Origin: Nymphaea colorata
Taxonomy: Eukaryota; Streptophyta; Magnoliopsida; Nymphaeales; Nymphaeaceae
Assembly (NCBI RefSeq): GCF_008831285.2
Contig: NC_045140.1
Span: forward strand, 10,104,505-10,168,504
DNA: 64,000 nt
Direction of reading: 5' to 3'
Under the pieces are notes generated by a model. It ran no database searches. It was not told the origin of the DNA and saw only the letters and a list, made by a program, of their open reading frames with translations. A program made the position numbers and the translations under genes. Each line of letters starts with the position of its first letter. Positions within the stretch are counted from its first letter, which is position 1. Below, one piece after another: positions 59,359 to 64,000 of this stretch.

Positions 59359-60356
59359 CTTTAGTGATTAATTTGGAGGGCTTATTTGCCAGTTATTAGT
59401 TAATTCCTCCTATCCATATGGTTTTATTTTCTGTAATAAGACGTATCATCAGTTAATATAGATATGTCATGCATGTGAGGGATCTGTTATACAAATTATT
59501 AATATATTCCCCTTTCAATATTTATTTACTGAGTCTTTTATTGAAGGTTATGACTACTTTAAAAACGTGGAAAAGAAAAATGTTCGATGACTCACGATGT
59601 CTCCATTTTATTTTTTAAGACGTGAAAATTCAATGTTCTTTTTTTTTTTTAATGTTGAAATGGTATAATGAGAATATCAATGTTTCTTCAAATAACAAAC
59701 CGTGTTCTATATATGTGAAGGCTGGTTGCAATACGTTAATTACTTACATATTTTTAGAACAGCATAGAATTGCTGCACTTATATTCACATAAATTTGAAG
59801 TAAATTAATTTCAAAACAAAAAAGATATATTTTATCCAGGAAAACGAGTATCTATACTTTTGAATTCTAAGAAACTTGAAATTGCGTGTGGAGATAAAAA
59901 TACTCTTAATTTATGTAACGTTTATAAGGTTTGAGGAAATGGTTATATTGTTTTAGTATCCAAAATGAGAAACATTTCCCTGACCATGTTGCTCCATCAA
60001 GCCGGTGGTCGATCGATGCTCATTTATTGAAGGAGTTTCTATTTTCTTTTTTCTTTTGTTGGCTCATATATAGCTGTTGGCAAATCTATTACGATTACTT
60101 CAGTATTCCAAATAAAACTGTTTTTAATTGAATGAAATAGATACACATATAAACCGTCAAATTTTGGGTTGAATATACATATAACTGCGGCAAGCTGCTA
60201 GTTGACCTTTGTAAGAATAAGAAAAGGCTGAATTTGTCTTAAAAATGCATATTTATTTCAATAATCATGGTGAAAAATCGCTACATTCTTTCAATTGTTT
60301 GGATGCTAGGTAATAAAATTCAGCAACATCAATAAAAGTAAGAAAATTTTCATTAA
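59359..60356. other. Unique AT-rich DNA, no gene seen
   Basis: This is the upstream flank of secreted-protein copy 3. AT-rich with T-runs and no coding motif on either strand. Confidence 0.45.
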
Positions 60357-60521
60357 GGGGATGTTTGCTTTTAGGAACAACCTGCGAGTATTCCTTGAAT
60401 CTACCTGAAAATTGGAGTTGATTCATAAGATACTTGTTCAAGTGTCCCATTGATCTACTCCAATTTTGAGGTAGCTAGGTTCATGGAACACTTGTACCTT
60501 GTTTCCAATGCCAAACAGCCC
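60357..60521. mobile_element. Fold-back MITE, 165 bp
   Basis: The left half GGGGATGTTTGCTTTTAGGA and the complement of the right end GGGCTGTTTGGCATTGGAAA pair along most of the element, including a shared AAAATTGGAGT at the centre. It is therefore an imperfect inverted repeat. The GGG...TGTTTGG ends resemble Harbinger-type MITEs, whose target is TTA/TAA. TAA is present on the left and AAA on the right, so the duplication is not clean. Confidence 0.6.
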
Positions 60522-62019
60522 AAAGGGTTTCTTCAGATATGAGGTCAAAATACATATTGAGTTTGTCCTCAAAATAAGGGTGCAACACCTCCAAATTCAC
60601 CCAGACATGGTCAACCTTTATATGATCAATTTTTCATCCCCAAAATTAGTTGAAATTAAAAAATTTACTGTAAAGGATATGATTTTTGTACCACTTTTAA
60701 CGTGAAAAAGTTCAGCTTGAAGGGTGTGTTAAGTTCTTTTTCTACCAATGAATGAGGTTCACCACATGTTTAATGAACTATATCAGTACATAGCAAAATG
60801 TTTGCTTGTTTTCCCAACCAAATTTGGTTGATCATTGAATACAAATGCATCTTGAGTTTCAATTGTGTGGAAAGCATTCCAAAATGACTAATATACTTCT
60901 TACAAAAAGCAAAGGCAATCAAAGAAAAGAGAAGAAAAAGCTTGTACAACATGATCAACTACAATTAGATGAAAAGGTTCCAACATTGAACTATTGCAAC
61001 ATGATCGTCGTATACTAACTTCAAAGATTAAATTAAACTAGCGTTACAATCAAAGAAACCGATATGGGGGTTTGAACGTACACCAGATGGATGGGAGCCA
61101 ACATTGAACTATTGCAATATTTTTTAATCTACTTGGATTCAAATGTGAATAATAAACCATATATATTCAAACCCATCACATGAAATTGGGTTCGGATCCC
61201 GAATTGGATACGATATTCAAACTCCATGACTGATCAAACATGGCATTTCTCTTTAAATTTGACCACTTGAATTCAGATTCACATCATATACTACATTATA
61301 TCTAAACCATGCAGCGACATGATCCCCAGCTTTGACTCTTGGAAGACGTTTCATGAAAATTGCTCGAGTTTCATATGCATCTCAAATGAGATCTACACCT
61401 CTAGATGACAAAAATAAGGTCATTCTTTAAATATATGTCACCTAAGTAGCAAGCTAGAAAACCAGTGAGACCGAATCACACCTAAGCTCCAGCTCCCGAA
61501 CAGTGGCTTCAATAGTGTTGGTGAGCTCACAAGACATGAGTCCCAAAGGGGTGGTTGCCGGTGCATTGGGCAATAATGCAAGTCTAGACCATCCCAATTG
61601 ACACCCACAACGTGTTTCCTGAACTGCAGTTACCTCTTCCTCTAGCAACAATGTTACCGTAGGAGCCAAAACCAAGGAGCCATGCTGCTTAGGTAACCCT
61701 GCATTGACTTCTCTAGTTAATCGTTTCCATTTATTGGAAGCAGAAGCCCTCTTGGGCATTGATTAGGCCCCTTTAGCTCGGAGGCCAAACAAAAAGAGGA
61801 GATTTAGATGACGGTATGTAAGGGCTACAAATCTCAAGCGACTATGGCTTCTTCGACTAATGGTACAACTAAAAATAATAATATTAGGAAATCGAAGAAT
61901 CTATAGTTGGAAAAGGCAGACAACACCTACAAGAGAAGTAGGACCTGAATATCCTTGTGGAAGGATGGCTTTCGGTGTAGATAGAGAGGGAAGGAAAGAA
62001 GGAAATGGAAGGGATGCAT
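60522..62019. other. Unique DNA with no confident gene
   Basis: The minus-strand frame at 61,759-61,454 (101 codons, PKRASASNKWKRLTREVNAG) vaguely resembles the end of a LINE ORF1, but not strongly enough to call. The rest is AT-rich. Confidence 0.35.
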
Positions 62020-62083
62020 CTAGGAAGGAAGGAGGAGAATCGACATGGTGGACCTAGGAAGGAAGGAGGAGAATCAACATGGT
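62020..62083. repeat. Tandem duplication of a 33-bp unit
   Basis: CTAGGAAGGAAGGAGGAGAA followed by TCRACATGGTGGAC occurs at 62,020 and 62,053. The second copy has a G-to-A change and a divergent end. Confidence 0.85.
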
Positions 62084-62339
62084 AATGGCGCTACCATGAC
62101 ACTAGGAGTAAAGGGAGAGGGGAAAACTTTTTTGGCCCATGCTTCTCCAGCCATAGCCCAGCGTGTTGTTATTGAACTTATAAGAGAGGTTAGACACAAT
62201 ATTAGTTTTTTTATTGATACTTTGGTTCAGTGACCGATTCATGTTAGTCTATCGAGGAAAGCAAACTTTGACCAGCTTGAGTCTAATATGGTAAAAGGAG
62301 GGGAAGTATCTAGGATCGCATGCATGTGAAATGAAGGTG

Positions 62340-63600
62340 ATTTGAAGGACTGGGAACAAGTGGGTGGCCTGTGGTTTTTTCCTGGTTTACAAATGGAATA
62401 ATATTCATGTTATTGGAGCCTATATATTAACACAACCACAAATAGGGATGTTAACGGATTGAATTCAAATTGGATATATCCTCCACTTTATCGGATATTC
62501 ATATATTCAGATTCAAATTCAGATTTGAATTTGAATAAGGAAAAGTCATATCCGAATCTGATTTTACAATATGAATCCGTTTTTCATATTTATATTCGAA
62601 TCCGAATCGGAATTTTGAACTAGATTTTGTCAATTTTCAAAATTTAATGGCATTAGATACATGATACTTGTTTAAAAATGAATTCAATCCGAATTGAATC
62701 CAATCGGATGCCATTTGTTAAACCCGAATCCGATCAGATGCAATTTATTAAATCTGAACCGGTTTCTTAATCAGATACTATTTTTTTTTCCACATCCGAT
62801 TTTTTTGGATCGGTTCTGTCGGATATCTGATTCAAATCGGATATATTGACATCCCTAACCACAAATGAGCTGTTTGTTTGGAGAGTTAATGGACTGTATA
62901 AAATAAGATGATGTCCTCACAGTTGTTATGAGGGACCTAAATGCTATGAAATCAGCCTTCAACAAAACTGGTAGGGCTTCCTCTTACCAATTGTGCAACA
63001 AGTTCTGTTTATTCTTGCAAGAATGCGGTTTGTGAGAGGTGGCTGATCTCAGAAGCCTCTATATTTGGACTAAACAAAGAAGAGGTGGAGTTTGGTGTGA
63101 GCTAGACTGATGTGTGACGAATGAAACTTGGGAAGATGATTATCTTGGGTATAAAAGTCTGAAAGCAAGAATAAGGGCTTTACTTGACCACAAGGCCCTT
63201 GTTTTTGGCACTAAAAGGATGCGACCCTTCCTATTCGGACCTCTAATGCTTCAAATTCTATATGTCATGACCCTCCATGATTCATGTAGTGGACATGATC
63301 AGGCACATATAAGAGGAGCTGTGATATGGTTGTCCCGTTCTCAAGGTCCTTATCAAGTTGGAGAAGGTGAAAACTAAACTTAAGTAATGAAGAAGAGAGA
63401 ACTATGATGTCGTGGCCGAGTGGGCGAAGGCTTTGTCAGACAGGCTATATAGGTTGCAAGCAGATATAAATTAAGGAAATTGGTGCCAATAAAAGGAAGT
63501 TGATAGAGTTAGAGAAGGGCTAAACAAAAGATTGCTCATGGAGAAAACTAATGGAGAGACATGGCCAAGATGAGATAGCTTAGGAAGCTCATGGACATCT
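62340..63600 (+). pseudogene. LINE ORF2 endonuclease remnant, split by a MITE
   Basis: Plus-strand frames read NIHVIGAYILTQPQ before the MITE. After it they read VVMRDLNAMKSAFNKTGRAS (the GDFNA block of L1 endonuclease), LQECGL, then SLYIWTKQRRGGVWCELD (the FTWTNNR block) and RALLDHKALVF (the SDHSPL block). The catalytic region is degenerate. The linker toward RT fades out by about 63,600. Confidence 0.6.
62443..62857. mobile_element. hAT-type MITE, 415 bp, with perfect 8-bp target duplication
   Basis: It begins TAGGGATGTTAACGG and ends TTGACATCCCTA, giving TAGGGATGT(T/C)AA terminal inverted repeats. ACCACAAA lies on both sides (62,435-62,442 and 62,858-62,865). The interior is built from GAATCCGAAT/ATTCGGAT-like motifs, largely self-complementary. 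It interrupts the LINE endonuclease remnant. Confidence 0.9.
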
Positions 63601-64000
63601 CATATTTCCAAAGGCACTACTAAACTACTTAATCGCTCACATTTCATCAAATATTTAGTAGTCGTGGAGTATGTACCATGTGGGTGGGTGTTATTAAAAT
63701 TTTCAGAAAACATGTTCTCAAGCATGAACAACCTTCACTACAATGGCTTTCTGCAAGACAAACACAAACATAAACTACGACGAAGAGTACAGAGAACTCA
63801 CCCCGTACAGGAAGCACCTAGATTGCTGTTCATGAATTGGTGCAGCCTTTCATTTGGGGTGCAATTCCTGATTGTTCTTCAATTTGTGCATTTTCTCTTC
63901 CATTGGGAGTTTTGGGAACATAAGGAACTTGTGATGGGCACAATTTTTTATTGCTTTTCAATTTGGGTGTTTGCTCGTCTTTAAGTTGGGGGTTTTGGAA
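63601..64000. other. Right edge, no gene recognised
   Basis: An open plus-strand frame of 106 codons (63,664-63,984) has no family motif. Nothing else is recognised. Confidence 0.35.

Noticed and set aside
63400-63460. tRNA-Ser-like string (GTGGCCGAGTGGGCGAAGGC)
   Set aside because: It resembles a D-arm, but no acceptor, anticodon or T-arm pairing follows, and it lies near a LINE remnant.

Overview
This window is plant nuclear DNA, almost certainly from a flowering plant. The evidence is a split protein-coding gene with GT/AG introns whose protein reads as the plant form of WDHD1/CTF4, Ty1-copia elements primed by initiator tRNA-Met, L1-type LINEs, hAT elements with 8-bp target duplications, and a pentatricopeptide-repeat (PPR) gene fragment. 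I cannot place the species from the sequence alone. Most of the window is mobile DNA and segmental duplication, and only two kinds of credible host gene are visible.

Layout. 1-3.25 kb: AT-rich, no gene recognised. 3.26-5.95 kb: four 5' coding exons of a minus-strand WDHD1/CTF4 gene with E2F-type sites just upstream (6.01-6.03 kb). 6.6-10.28 kb: decayed minus-strand LINE sequence. 10.28-15.01 kb: an old diverged copy ('copy 0') of sequence found again in the tandem array. It carries a MITE, a Ty3-gypsy integrase remnant and a Copia RT/RNase H remnant ('Copia-B'). 15.15-20.01 kb: a complete but dead plus-strand Copia element ('Copia-C'). 20.34-23.61 kb: an inverted copy of the array's tail joined to another Copia remnant ('Copia-D'), which is split by a GC-rich 1.2-kb insert.

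Tandem array. 23.61-59.36 kb holds three head-to-tail units: unit 1 (23,614-38,977), unit 2 (38,978-58,136) and unit 3 (58,137-59,358, truncated). Each begins with an intact minus-strand gene for the same small secreted four-cysteine protein (125 aa), which I could not assign to a family. Units 1 and 2 then contain the shared 'copy 0' block, a 3.5-kb hAT-type element with exon-like cargo and a GA-rich minisatellite, the Copia-B remnant, and a Copia-A element lacking its integrase core. In unit 2 the 5' LTR of Copia-A is separated from its primer-binding site by a 3.1-kb insert carrying a PPR gene fragment.

59.36-64.0 kb: unique AT-rich DNA with a fold-back MITE, a 415-bp hAT MITE with a perfect target duplication, and a plus-strand LINE endonuclease remnant.

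Order of events inferred from nesting: the gypsy and Copia-B remnants and the shared block came first. The split of copy 0 followed, then hAT insertion (copy 0 keeps the empty site), then Copia-A insertion, then tandem duplication, then the PPR-bearing insertion in unit 2. The secreted-protein genes are intact in all three units while the surrounding coding sequence is decayed, which makes them the most likely functional content of the array. All coordinates of repeats and similarities were judged by eye, not by alignment software.
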